From: Galerina marginata
Taxonomy: Eukaryota; Basidiomycota; Agaricomycetes; Agaricales; Galerinaceae
Direction of reading: 5' to 3'
NCBI GenBank assembly: GCA_023014335.1
Contig: JAECYW010000005.1
Coordinates: forward strand, 3,720,001-3,784,000
Length of the DNA: 64,000 bases
Made by a program: the position numbers and the translations under genes. The notes under the pieces were generated by a model. The model was not told the DNA's origin. It did not search any database and was given only the letters and a program-made list of their open reading frames with translations. Shown here piece after piece: positions 11,130-22,771 of the stretch (positions within the stretch are counted from its first letter, which is position 1; each line of letters opens with the position of its first letter).

Positions 11130-12824
11130 TCAAATGTGAGGCAGAAACAATGTCCATTGAACTGCCGCCAACGTCCCTGGAGGGAGGTCCCGAAGCGTTG
11201 TAAGTGCCACCACCAACAGCGCCAGTCTTCCCAAGATGTAGAGTGGCAATGACCCAATAAAGACAGTGTGCAAGAAGGATTCGAAGAGACCTATCAAGGA
11301 TTTGGGGACACAAAAATAGTCTCCGATTGTTTCCTGAAGTACGCCATAAATTAAACGCACGAAGTACAGCCCTGGTATACTTGTAATAATTGCTGAGGAG
11401 ACGCGCCAGATGTTGCCTTCAACAGGCGAAGGAAATGAGAAATTCCAGCCTGCACAATGAATGGCACCAAATAAAATTCCAACAAATGGAATTATCTCAG
11501 GCCAGTAGTCCCCCTCGGGGTAGTCGTTGGAGGATTTGTAGGAGGTGTAAAACATTGGAACACCCATTGCACCCTTGTCAATGATATTGCTTTTATAGAG
11601 GTTTTCAAGCCTCGTTATTATGATGGGGTACATCACAAATGCTGGCCAACGAAACAGGATGCCAGATATGAACCACCTCACTGAAGAACACAATCCTTGG
11701 AAAAATGCTTGTAACTTGAAGTTTTTTATGCTCCGGTACCTTCTCGTCTCTGAAGACTCAGATGAGATTGGATTTTCACGTTGAACTTCAACCTCTAATA
11801 AGCTATAAATTGACTGGTGCATGATGTTCCCAGTCCACGGTGTGGCTTACCTATTGAATCCTCGGTTATATTGTCCTGTCCAATATCATTAGTGCTGCCC
11901 GTTTGATCTAGTCAAAAAGATGTAAATCGAGTGATGTCATAAAAAGGATCGATTCACAAACCACCAGCTTGGACAGCTCCGGGATCAACTGGAGCCTTTT
12001 TGGGGCTAGGAGGCAAGAGGTCAACCCGCACAGCAGTTTGGATGTCGAGAGGTTTGAACCACCAAAACATATACATGACACCATTGAGGGCAGCAAATGC
12101 GAGTGTCGCAAGCTCCAGCTCTGTAGTATCAAAACCCTGGACTCTCCGCACAATACATTGGCAGATAAACCAGGTTGTCTGGATGATGGCAAGCGCCTTT
12201 GAGAGCCCGTCACTTTTGCTTCGGTCTTGAATTTCCTCCTCAGTAATCTGCGGCATCACTATTTTTCCTTCCTTGATGAGTCTGTCCAATTCAGCTGGGT
12301 CAAGTACCCCCTTTGGCTTGTCTTCGTCGTACAACATAAAGCCTCCCATCTGAATAAAGTAGCCGTGACTTGTCGTCCACCCGTGCTCTAAACATATATC
12401 AAAGTGCGTGACATAAGATATTGCAAACATACGCACCCTTGTACTTTCTACTTAATCTTCGAGCATCTGCCCACTGCCTCGCTGCCCAAGATATAATAAG
12501 TTCTGGCGCAATAATGGACCAGAACATTAACTCCACCCGCCGAAACACTTTCTTCCACCGCGGTTCCCCCAGAGCTGGGATGTTTGGGTGAACCGACACC
12601 CATGTACAAATAAATATGGTTGCTAGACAGCTCCAGATGATGTCCAATTGCGATCGGGTATTCGGGCAAATACATTCCTGAGGAAGGGCAGGAACGGAGG
12701 TATTGCTGGCTTGTCGTGGTAAAAGTGTGGAAAGGGGAGCAGCATCGGCATTGAAGAAACCTTGGAGGAGGTAGAGGGTAGTGAGGATGAATAACATTAA
12801 GTAACAAGAAGAGAGGTTGTACAT
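11130..12824 (-). CDS. Multipass membrane protein, family A copy 2
   Basis: Four exons: 12824-12437, 12387-11962, 11907-11851 and 11794-11130, totalling 1536 nt, or 511 aa. The N-terminus has a signal or anchor segment ending FFNADAAP, then membrane segments around IIWSCLATIF and SIIAPELIISWAA with SVHPNIPALGEP between. Exon 2 carries HGYFIQMGGFMLYD and FKPLDIQTAVRV; the last exon has FGAIHCAGWNFSFPS and several hydrophobic helices. Exon 2 is 426 nt, exactly as in copy 3; exon 3, a hydrophilic linker, is only 57 nt against 108-117. The intron 2 donor is GTTTGT, slightly off consensus. No frame damage seen. Function unknown; family recognised only as uncharacterised basidiomycete membrane proteins. 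Confidence 0.85.
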
Positions 12825-13051
12825 TTAACATATTCTACGATTCACAGCTATTCAGAGGCAGTGAGATGCAATATACGTCTTCCCGCCCAATCATGATGGG
12901 GCGTTGTCACTGCCACCCTGCCAGTAGACAGCTAAATTAAATGGCTTTCGAAGCGGCCGTTGCATCAGCGTCGAATCCAATTACTTGAGTTAGCCAACAT
13001 TCGGCAAACTCCCATCGATTGCAAACTTAGACCAGGAACTAGGATGCACGT

Positions 13052-13366
13052 TCAATGTTGATTTACAAAGTGCAGCAATTCGACTTTGATCGTGCCGCTA
13101 CTAAATATAGTAGCTACACAGCTCCAGACGACGTCCCATTGTAATTGACAATCCAGGCATAGGTGTTCTTGAGGAAAAGCGGGGCCGATTTTGGTTTGGT
13201 GTGGGACGACTGCGGGTGCGAGAGCAGCGCTAGCATTGAAGAGACTTTGAAGAAAATAAAGGGTGAATAACATGAAAGTGGTGTGGACCAAGTAAGTAGA
13301 GGCTGGAGTTGCATTTAACGGCGGTGATGTAGAGGCTGTGCGAGAATTCATATGCACCGCAATCAA
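13052..13366 (-). pseudogene. Relic of the family A 5' exon, copy 2 neighbourhood
   Basis: The frame reads LFTLYFLQSLFNASAAL, then QLQWDVVWSCVATIF, matching LYLLQGFFNADAAP and QLDIIWSCLATIF of the adjacent full gene, and then leaves the family sequence after SS and stops. None of the later exons is present. It occupies the same relative place as the relic at 1690-1985. A short protein with one signal segment could still be made, but no evidence supports that. Confidence 0.6.
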
Positions 13367-13559
13367 CCGCCCACCTGACAGAGTGGGTTATCGATTACCA
13401 TATTATAATTACCTGCTATAAAAAGACCATCACGAAGCACGAAACCAGTCGGGAGTAAGGCCAGAAGAACCGAATCGCGCAAAGTCGGAGTCAATCCTAT
13501 GAGTAGTTGGACATCAGTATATATGATCAATTTTAAGACGCGACGGTAGCTCATACCAA

Positions 13560-15060
13560 TACAAGCTTGATCGGAGTATGCAAGCTAAGTAGCCTACCCA
13601 GAAGCGACAAATAGAATAAGGCGGCGAGTAGAATTGGAGCGCGGGTGTACGATTGATCCGGGAGCCGGAAATTTATCAGGAACGAAGAGGGAAGTTATCC
13701 GAAATACGAGTCAAGTTGGAGTCCATTTTTTGGCTGGATCCCTGCCGACTATTTTAACCCAACCAGAATAGAACGGTTGCCTATGTGAATACACGGCTCC
13801 AGCTCCTATTTCTGAGTATGCCTGCGGGAGATCCAGCCAAAAAAGACGATATGAACTACCAATCGACAAGGGGGTCCGAGAAGTATGATGATTAAACTGT
13901 ACCATAGCGTTAAGTTGCTCGTAGGAGGAATTTCGGAAGCTCGAGGATGTTTGAGGCATTTCCGGGTCTATTTTGGCTAGGTTTGGATTGCGACTGTGAT
14001 ACAGACCAGAATACGGCGCAGCAGCCTTCGAAATTAGGGCTCCAACCCGATATCTGATCATGCAATCTTGGAAACCCAGCCAGAAAAGACGACGGAATTT
14101 AAATTGGGGCTTGAAATCAGCGGTTCGAGCTCGTTTGGGAAGGGATAGAAAGAGGAAAAGATGTCAGAGCGAGCTTATCGCAAGGCGGGTTCGTTAAGGA
14201 TCGTGATAGCAAGGGTGAGGTCCGCATCGAGTAACAGGTCGATGGAGTCGGAGAGAAGAAGATTTGACGAGAGCCACAATTGCGAGAAATTCCGTGGGTA
14301 ACGAATGAGCAACGAGAAATGGAGTGAGATTTGCACTTTGCCAAAAGGTACCAGCGCCGCAGTCGCGCAGGAGGCCAAAGAAATTCACACAGATTAGAGT
14401 TGGGCGTAATTGCAGGTCCCAAAGAATCAGCAATAAACGACCCAACTCGCGGTATCTTCTTAGTCTCTGCGCGGCCATGAGAACGCTGGGCCGTTTCAAA
14501 ATGCAGAAATTGCGGGGAAAGATGGCGATCGGAGGTTGCAGTAGGCTATGGCGTGTCGTAGAGGCATGACTAGATGGATAGGACGGTGAGAAATAGGAGA
14601 TCGGACGGACGATCTTTCAATACCTGAAGGCCTGAAGGTTCGAAGACCTGAGCCAGTCGCTCCACATTCTCGGCGATTACAGAAAAGGGACGAAGGGGTG
14701 CAATATCAATGGCGAAGCTTGAGCAGTATACAGAGAAGACTGATCCAATCCAAAGTACAAGTCCAAGTGGAAGGCAGCATTGACGTTCGGAAAGCCTGGC
14801 ACATTACTTAGCGTTTGATGCGAGTTACTGAGTTCATCAACCAAGGCAGAAGCGAAAAGGCCACTCTGAGCCGGGTGGAAATGGTAGGTAGATGTTCCAC
14901 TTAAGAGTTCCCGAGCTTCGCTCTTGGTGTAAATGCATCTAGTACTGTGGCAGGCTAATGTTGTCAGGATGCGCCGGGGAGAGATTGAATGAGCACGAAT
15001 CAAGGCAAGATCCCCACTGCACTCTCGGAGTCAGTTAATAACACCACGTGATAAAATATC
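13560..15060 (+). repeat. R1 repeat unit U3
   Basis: Modules: M1 at 13726-13845 (arms TTTTGGCTGGATC and GATCCAGCCAAAA, perfect complements), M2 at 13971-14090 (arms GGCTAGGTTT and AAACCCAGCC) and M3 at 14356-14474 (GAGTTGGGCG and CGACCCAACTC inside CGCGCAG and CTGCGCGG). M0 is missing. The 3' third shares the AGCCTGGCAC and CCACGTGA landmarks with other units. No conserved ORF. Confidence 0.7.
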
Positions 15061-15359
15061 CATTTTCTCTGCCACTTTCTCGACGACAACGATGAGCACT
15101 GTGACTGAACTATGCTTAGAGCCAGCTGTCCGCAATGCTAACGCGACCGGACATCGTTTGAACGGCACTCATCACTGCCTGGAGTTTTCCTGACCATGGG
15201 CATGAGGCGCAGCAACCGTCTCCCACCGACATATTTTGACCCCGGCTCTGGGGTGGACAAAGCAGCGTCTAACAACCTTAAGACCTTCGTCACTGCTACT
15301 TGCAGTCTCGGACTACCGCTATTGCAAGCGTTCTTAGTGCTCTGCTAGCAGCAGGCCTG

Positions 15360-17400
15360 GCTGTACCTCCTCGCTGTCTTCTTTCTCGCTCTAGCTTCCT
15401 GTGAGCACACGGCGAGGTAAAGCTCCTTTCCGCCCTCTGTCTAAGGGATTAATCCACGTCCTAGGCCACCCAGGAAGAGCGTCTACCCTTCTGACGCGTC
15501 GTACCTACCACGACGAGTGCTTTTGGTTCCGAGGATACGTCATTCCGGACTGTAAGTTTTCTTCACCTTTGCCCCACCTTGGTTCATATTTCTCATCTTC
15601 TATCAATTAGACACCCGCACCCAACTGCAAAATCCCGCTGACAACGCAATACTCCTGTGATACGTCAACTCCGTGTGCACAGATGACCACTGTGCCGCCC
15701 ACGTTGACACCCTCGACCTCATTCACTACGCTCTCGCCAGAAAGGTACAGTACGGGCTGGACGACGAGGAGAAGGTGCATAATTTGGGTGGACTACTGAT
15801 GACGAAACACGTCGGGGAGTTGGATGGTAAGGAGTAGTGGAACTTGTGGCAGATCAGGGAACATTTGAGGCGGGTATTAGTTGGGAATATCGCGTATGAG
15901 GTGTGTTTTTATCCTTTTCTTGTTTTTCTGGCGCTCAATTTTGTTCGGTTGGATCAGTATATGCACGATCCTTCGGAGACGGAACCCTTGCAGTCCTCTT
16001 GTCTCTTTGAATCCCAATATTTACCCTCTCCAGAAGACACACCGCTCATACAATTAGACGGCTTGAAGAAAAGGCGCATTCACGAATTCCTTGCACAGAG
16101 CGAGGTGTTCGACAACTTTTCGTAGCTCGAGTTTCCGGGTCTGAAACGCGTAAGTCGACTTTGACGCATACATCCTCACCAGCTTGTTGCCTTTCCGCTT
16201 CACGATGTGTAGGACGGATTGGAGGGCGGCGAGTCGATACTTCCCACTCTCGAATCTCCTTTCCTAGCCGCCTTGACGTAAGCCTCACAACCTCTTCCAT
16301 ATCCCGTACCACACGACCTAATTCCCCAATCCATCCAGCTGGTGCCAACACATATTACTCGGTTTGTCCTCCCTCCAATCTCTCATCTTCGCTCATTTCA
16401 TGCCCGTTTACAGCCATGCTCGCAGAGGTCGCCTTAACCTCCTCACCAACATCCTCCACTACTCGCTCGCGATCGTGTTCCACAAGATTGAAGTCGGATA
16501 CGAAATTCCTGAGGAGCTCGGCGCGGAAGGCGACGTGCTCAGCAATCCAGGTCCGTTGATCCTACGAAAAGGTCGACAGCAATACTGACAACGAGCGGGC
16601 ATTGTAGTCGCTTCTGCTCGTACACTCTGCACGCACTGAAAGCCTCCCTCCTCTAACTTCTCATCTCGGTAAGCTCTTCTGTTTTCACCTTTCGTCATTC
16701 CTAACTATCACCCAAACTCCAGAGGCCGTCAACCCAATGGCTCAAGGTAAAACATGCGCGACTCAGTTCGCGCTACTTAAGACATCCCCGCGGCCTGCGG
16801 ACTCGGCAACTGCGGGCTGTACGTGCAGCTGCACGCGATGCGAGCTTGCTGGCAAGAACGTCATGATGGAGGATTTTGGGCTCAGTAAGTCGGCTTCGAT
16901 GCCTTTTTTTATCAGAGAAATGGCCCGTTTTGCGAGTGGCGGAACCGTTCGTTTGGCCGTTGAGTAAGTCATTTCAACCGCCTTTTTTGGTGCCCCGAAC
17001 TCACTATTTTCGCAGTAACAAGTAATACCTTCTCGAAACCTTGAGACTAACAGACCTGCGGACTGATTACTTTTATCTTGTAGCATCGGATGTACCTTGC
17101 CCACCTCAAACTCCAGGTCATCTCTGTAGTGCTCGGACGTCGGGAAGATGATCAATATGCCAATTTTACATGTTAATTGTGATCATCTGGAGGGTAAGCA
17201 TTTTCTTAATTTGTTCTTCTAAAATTACTTATACGTTTTGAATGCAGATGTCCCTTATGCGATGGATATCCTGTTTAGATATCGGAATGAATTCCGGAAG
17301 GATATCATCGTGGATTTTTTGGTATACAGACGACGGATGGAGCTACGCTAACAGCCTAAGCCCAACGCTCCGGTACCAGAACGCCTCCTTCCTTCCTCCC
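15360..17400 (+). pseudogene. Family C relic with Ulp1-like cysteine peptidase motif
   Basis: A broken multi-exon gene. An early block reads RRTYHDECFWFRGYVIPDC before a GTAAG donor at about 15552. A later block (about 16812-16884) reads GNCGLYVQLHAMRACWQERH and ends at a GTAAG donor; the NCGLYV part resembles the catalytic-Cys segment of Ulp1/SENP-type peptidases. A further exon (about 17248-17328) reads AMDILFRYRNEFRKDIIVDF. Many stops lie between the blocks. The peptidase assignment rests on one motif and is tentative. Part of the first block recurs at 44085-44160. Confidence 0.4.
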
Positions 17401-17429
17401 ATTTATTCGTCCCATGACCACCAGATCCA

Positions 17430-17930
17430 TTGCCCGACGACAGTATCGTTTGGTCAACGTGGCAGGTACCGCCGAGTTCCGACTGCGGGTCAATGTTCCC
17501 ATTCATACTTCGTCGGCGCAGCAGACCTTCGAACTTGCTGCTGCCACCGACTACCTGGGCCTGCCCGCGCAGGACCCGCTTTGCAGCATCGGCGACTCAC
17601 GCAGGGCGCTCGCCTCTCGGAGACGATCATTAGCGTGCGCGATGCGGCTGCTCGTGGTTTACAGCTTGTATCGATTCTGAAGGTTCGTGTTGATGCTTTG
17701 AGCTGGTGTGTATGGTTTGTAGTGCTTGTTTGTTGAAACTGAAGCTTACGGGATATACTTGTAGCGCAATGGAAGGTTGGAATTATGTACCCTTCTTCGG
17801 ATTACGTCTGTGCTCGCAAGCCGCTGATTGTTACGGGCATCCTCGACATGGCGAGCCTGCATCGTGTTGTACCGCTACTTCGACCGCTTGGCGATGCGGG
17901 TAAGTCAGAGCAGTTCTTCTTGCTCTCTGA
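17430..17930 (+). pseudogene. Family D degenerate gene, copy 2
   Basis: Contains the family blocks TISVRDAAARGLQL (about 17626-17670) and ASLHRVVPLLRPLGDAG (about 17850-17902), the latter followed by a GTAAGT donor. It follows the Ulp1-like relic directly, so families C and D may be parts of one ancestral gene. Frames are discontinuous. Function unknown. Confidence 0.4.
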
Positions 17931-18328
17931 AGGAGCATGACATCTAGGGTCCCGAATCAGGAATACTGTAGCTAATCGATGGACTACCGACGAGCCATTC
18001 ACGACGCACGTAAACAAAATAAATTGGATCCAAATTGTATCAGTGTTATTACAAACATCGTAACCCTTTTGTTCAGAATTTGTTAGTCATTGGGATAGAA
18101 AGTCTATAACAGTTCCAAATCTCGAACCTTCTTCATGTCCAGCCGTCGACTTGAACCAACTTTTTGGAACCAAACAATAGCAAATATCGTGTTTACCATC
18201 CGAAAAAACGATATCCTGCTTGCTACTCGACTCGCCTCTTGAGCCTCGCCAGACCTCAGCGCATCGGCTGCTAGGTAGGCTTGATATACGGCCACCCACG
18301 TTCCGATTGCGATCACCACCATTGCGAA

Positions 18329-19769
18329 ATGGCCTCACTGCACCCTGTCCAGCTGCCACCAGAAATCAAAGAGCTTATAATAGATGAGCTCGCCTTGGGC
18401 GGTGAATTCCTTGGTGAAATTATTGAAAGCCATGCCGCCCTGTGCTCTTGCCTCTTCGTTTCACGACAATTCCGTCGACGCACTCGCCGTCATCTGTTTC
18501 GTAACATCAGCTTCAGCAACCTCGAAAGGCTGCCTGACTTACGAAAGAAGCTGATCCTACTACACCAGCTCATGAAGACCCCTGCCAACAACCATAGTCT
18601 TGGAATTGTTTCCGAAATAAGGAGTTTCTCCATTGTGACTGGGTTTGGAGATCATGACGAGGACTCCGATGTTGAAGACGAGTACGGAGAAGAAGAGAAC
18701 ACAATCGCAAAGGTCATTGCAAAATATCTGCCCGGCATCCTGAAGTTGCTTATGACGGACGCTCGTGGCTTGCAACATTTTCACATCGAAGACCAAACTG
18801 ATCCCCTTTCGGTGGGATACGACTGGATGTCTTTGCCTCCAGAACTCCGTTCAACAGTTCGGGCACTTTTGATTTTCCGGCCGCTCAAGCGTTTGGACTT
18901 GCGGAATTTCACGGAAGTGCCGAACGACTTCTTCCACCAGACAAATGTTGCTCATTTGATCACAAAAAACTTTCTTTCAAGGGAGACGGAACTGCGGTTC
19001 GACGACTCGCCTTCCGGCTCTTCATTTGATGGAATGCAACTTACGTTTGGCGCTGTAGAAACCCTCGACACGGACCAGTACTTTCCGATCCACAGAATGG
19101 TCGATATGTCTCGAAATCATCCATCCCGGCCATCTCAGGCACATTTTCTCAAGAACATCAAGTTATTCGTATGGAATGAGGATGATTTCAATCAAGTCAT
19201 TCATCTGCTGCATGCAGCGTATCTTGCAGAAGACTTATTTCTGAATTTTACCCGTAAGTGGGCTGAGCACTTCCTCCAGGGCTCCACAATCTTAATATAA
19301 TGTATCTTCAGCTCTCTTTAGTGGGCACTACAAGCTGGGGGCGATGCTCGATCTTTCCCCCCTGCAAAAATTGACTAGCCTCACTTTGAAGTATGCCGAA
19401 CGTCTCTTCACTTCGTCGCAGAATTCGGTCCCACAATCCCTTGAGCACGCCTCCGCTCTTCTGGAATCCGGCTCTTCTTCTCTCGTTTCCCTTACCTTGA
19501 CATTCAACTTTGATTTTCTATCTACTGATGATACCCAGACGCGTGATGATCTCACATATCAGCTCAAAGACGAACACTGGAAGCCATTGGACAGTGCGTT
19601 GTCTGGTCCTTCATACCCAATGCTCCGTTCCATTGAACTACATATTGACCTCAATTCTGAAAACGATCAACTCGAAAGCCGGTTACGATCTTTGTTACGA
19701 AATGTATTCTTCGAAACTGCATTGCCGCTGCTATCTGCATCCGAACTACTTGACCTGTACATTGATTAA
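18329..19769 (+). CDS. F-box-like protein, copy 1
   Basis: Two exons, 18329-19253 and 19312-19769 (1383 nt, 460 aa), with a canonical GTAAGT donor and TTCAG acceptor. Residues 5-55 have F-box-like form: VQLPPEIKELIIDEL, then AALCSCLFVSRQFRRRTRRHLFR. F-box proteins couple substrates to SCF ubiquitin ligases; the remaining 400 residues have Leu-rich stretches as in fungal F-box/LRR proteins, but the substrate is unknown. An acidic stretch (DHDEDSDVEDEYGEEE) lies near residues 110-126. I chose the ATG at 18329 because the copy at 40425 starts at the same place; upstream in-frame codons lack another ATG. Both copies are intact and alike throughout, including the intron position. Confidence 0.75.
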
Positions 19770-20229
19770 AATACGAGGCCTCTTTACCCTTCTGACCTTA
19801 TTTTCGTTAGTATTTTTGTGCTCAAAATTTAATAGCCTAGGGGAATCTAGAAACACTTTGCTAGAAACTATGTAGTGGAATCTGTAAACAGTTTGCTTGG
19901 AATCCTTATTGCATTGTTCCCAGTACTCCGGCCGACCTAGCCTGCCCTTTTAGCCGATTATGCGATCGCTGAATGCTACTTAACAAAGCCTTGAGGCTGA
20001 ATTCCAACATGTTATGTCCAAGGCTGCAAACCACAAATCAACTTGGAAAATGCTGTAATGAAGAATTTCTTCTATTATGGAGGTTCCTCGTCGAGAATGG
20101 CGTATACCACAATTCAAAACATTTTGTTGTCTGTCGACTTACATCTCCTAATTTGGTCACCGAGTTAACTGCAGAATGGATAGAATTTAGTGAGTACAAA
20201 TGATTCGCCGTCACCGCTACGACTCTCTG

Positions 20230-22030
20230 TGTGGACGCAAAGTTATTTTGATTCGTGGCCAGAAAACGTGGCTAGACAAATATAAACGGCGTTGATTACA
20301 TTGAAACCAAGGCAGAATACAGAAGGATTACCACAGGTGAAGGAAGAGTGTTAACGTCCAGCGACGGGCTGAATTTATGGCTACATAGGATGGAGAGACA
20401 GTACAATCAGAGTAGGACAGAAGCATGTATACTTGGAGTACACAACTTCGCCACTATATCTGATAATTTCGATCACCCAATGTAGCCAGGATGGACACCG
20501 CGAGGTCGCAGTAAAGTCGAAACGGGCGGAAGAGCAGTTTAGAGCCTGTTCAGTAAGACAGATTTTCAAAGAAATCCACACAGTTATTGGAGGGTGTACG
20601 ACGGATACTGGGAGCCAGATATTTACCAGGAGCAAAGCTGGGAGAAATCAGGAATACGAGGCGGGCTCAAGTCAATTTTTGGCTGGACACAAGTAAACGT
20701 TTACATCAGAATATAATGGTTGCCTATGTAAATACATGGCTCCAGTTCCTATTTCTGAGAACGCTTGACGGAGATCCAGCCAGGAAAGACAATATGAACA
20801 GCCACCTGGTGAGCGTGGTTCGAGGAATATGATGATTAAACTGCACCATAACGTGTCGGAGGAATTCAAAAGCTCGAGAATGTTTGAGGGTAAGGCATTT
20901 CCGGGTCAAATTTTGGCTAGGTATGTTGTGCTCCAAAGCTATCAGAATATTGCGGCAGCCTTTGAAATTAGGGCACCAACTCCAATATCTGATTATGCCA
21001 GCTTGGAAACCTAGCCAGAAAGGACGACGGAATCGCGACTCTAAATCAGCGGTTCGGCGAGATTAATGAGGAATAGCAAACAGAAAGGGATGACAGAGCG
21101 GGCTTATTGCAGAGCGGGTTCGCTGGGGATCGGGTAGCAAGGCAGGGCTCGTAACCTTATCGGGGCGTCAAGTACGAGGTCAATCGAGTCGGAGAGAAGA
21201 TCGATTTGACAATGGCCGCGATTGCTAGAGATTCCATGGGTAAAGCATAAGCAATGCGAAGTGGAGCGAGATTCGGGCTCGTAAGGTATCCAGAGCCGAA
21301 GCCGCGCAGGACGGCCAAGAAAAACTCAAACAATGTACTTAGAGTTTGGGCGTAATCGCAGGTCCCGAAGGATCAGCAACAAACGACCCAACTCGCAATG
21401 TCTTCCGGGTCTCTGCGCGGCGATGAGGACACTGGGTCTTTTCGAGACGCAGAAATCGGGAATAAGATGTTGATCGAGCGTGCCAGTGAGTTACGTCCTG
21501 CCATAGAAGAATGACTGGATGGATAATATGGTAAGAAGTAGAGGATCGGCCGTACGATCTTGTTTAGAGTAAATACCTGAAAGCTGAAAGATCTGAGCCC
21601 ATTGCTCTATCTTCTCGGCGAACATAGCAAAGCAAACGAACGAAGAGTATGATGTCAACAGCGAGGTTTAAATAGTATACATTAGCGGTTGTTCCAAGAT
21701 ACAAGTTTAAGTGGAAGGACGCATTGACGACTGGCAGCCTGGCATAGTGCGCATTGCTTTTCCAAGTTACCAAAGCGAAAGCGAACAGGCGACTCTGAGG
21801 CGGGAGATGTGGTAGTCCAAAATCCCAATTGAGTACCTATGTTTCTTTCTTGGTTTATGCGCCTCCGTCACTGTGACAGGCTGCAGTTTTCGGGATGCGT
21901 TGGGGGGGAAGTTGATGAGAACGAAGTCAAGAGATAAACCGCACGGCATCCACGATTATGTACACGTGATTCGTTTCCGCACAAAGCGAATCAATTCTGT
22001 CTTGAGTTTCTACCATTTCGTTATTCTCGA
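20230..22030 (+). repeat. R1 repeat unit U4, cut by the KDZ element
   Basis: Modules: M0 at 20376-20490, with arms GGCTACAT and ATGTAGCC; other M0 copies have GGCTAGAT and ATCTAGCC, so the G:C pair is swapped to C:G with pairing kept. M1 is at 20675-20787, M2 at 20910-21023 (arms GGCTAGGT and ACCTAGCC) and M3 at 21301-21421 (AGTTTGGGCG and CGACCCAACT). The unit's 3' part continues to TTCTCGACGACTAC at 22024-22037, where the transposon begins. Confidence 0.75.
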
Positions 22031-22037
22031 CGACTAC
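22031..22037 (+). repeat. Left target-site duplication, CGACTAC
   Basis: The seven bases immediately outside the left inverted repeat match those immediately outside the right one (36710-36716). Zisupton-type elements are usually credited with 8-bp duplications; here only seven bases match. Confidence 0.7.
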
Positions 22038-22524
22038 CACATGGGACAGTAGTATAAGTCCATAGTATACAGAAGTACACCGATCAAAAAAGTAGCATGG
22101 TAAACGGGGCCAGTCGGACCGATCAGTTTTGCTACGAAGTAGCGTAAGAGACGGGTCCGATCGGATTAGCTACGAAGTAGCGTGTAAGACGGGTCCGATC
22201 GGACAGGGCTGTCCTACTAAAGGGAACCCGCTGGATATTGCGCTTTCTGTTGCGGGGCCCGATTGAGTACTGCGGCGGCCAGGACAACTAATGGTGGGGT
22301 ACCGTTTGGGGTCGATTTTCTACCGGGTGGATAGGTGATTTTGCAGGACGCTGTCCAGACAGGGGTCAGCGGCTGGTTTTCTCTGCGGCACCCGATCGCG
22401 CGGTGGGCAAAAAAAAATGCAGCTAGCCGCGGGTGCCGTGGGGGCAGAAAACATACGGCTTGCCTAGCGTTCCGTCAAATCAATATTTCACCCGGGCCCG
22501 GTAATTACACCGGGCTCCGCTCCC
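22038..22524 (+). repeat. KDZ left terminal inverted repeat
   Basis: 487 bp, reverse complement of 36223-36709 with no difference found by eye. The match stops at CCGCTCCC. It contains two tandem 38-bp units with palindromes (22131-22205) and a CTGTCC-rich middle. A reading frame across it (62 codons shared with the right TIR) is a by-product of the inverted repeat. Confidence 0.9.
22131..22205 (+). promoter_or_regulatory. Two 38-bp palindromic repeats inside the TIR, possible transposase binding sites
   Basis: GCTACGAAGTAGC occurs at 22131-22143 and 22169-22181, each followed by AAGA(G)ACGGGTCCGATCGGA. Both GCTACnnnGTAGC and TCCGATCGGA are palindromes. Repeated subterminal sites in DNA transposons commonly bind transposase; binding here is inference only. 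Confidence 0.45.
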
Positions 22525-22771
22525 TAAATTTCCAGATGGCTTATCAAATTTCAATGCATTTTGACTGCACAAATTATCTGAAATCTTTAGGACCCACATG
22601 AAAGTTGGAGCTGGGCACTGGTAGTTGTGCATGAGTAGCTCTGCGGTTCCCGGCAGTAGAAAACGGCATCAGAAACTTGGTGGATTCGGGATTCTCTTGT
22701 TTTGTATGCGGCACACCAGTACAAAAAATATCAGGTCGATAAAAAAAGTGATGTAAATACAAACAGCAATT

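Noticed and set aside
11795..11822. N-terminal extension (HQSIYSLLE) in front of the last exon of family A copy 2
   Set aside because: This is translated intron; homology with copies 1 and 3 places the exon start at 11794 after a TTATTAG acceptor.
22335..22601. 88-codon frame, with a 62-codon identical counterpart on the minus strand at 36226-36412
   Set aside because: Both lie in the two TIRs, so the identity is explained by the inverted repeat; no gene-like features.
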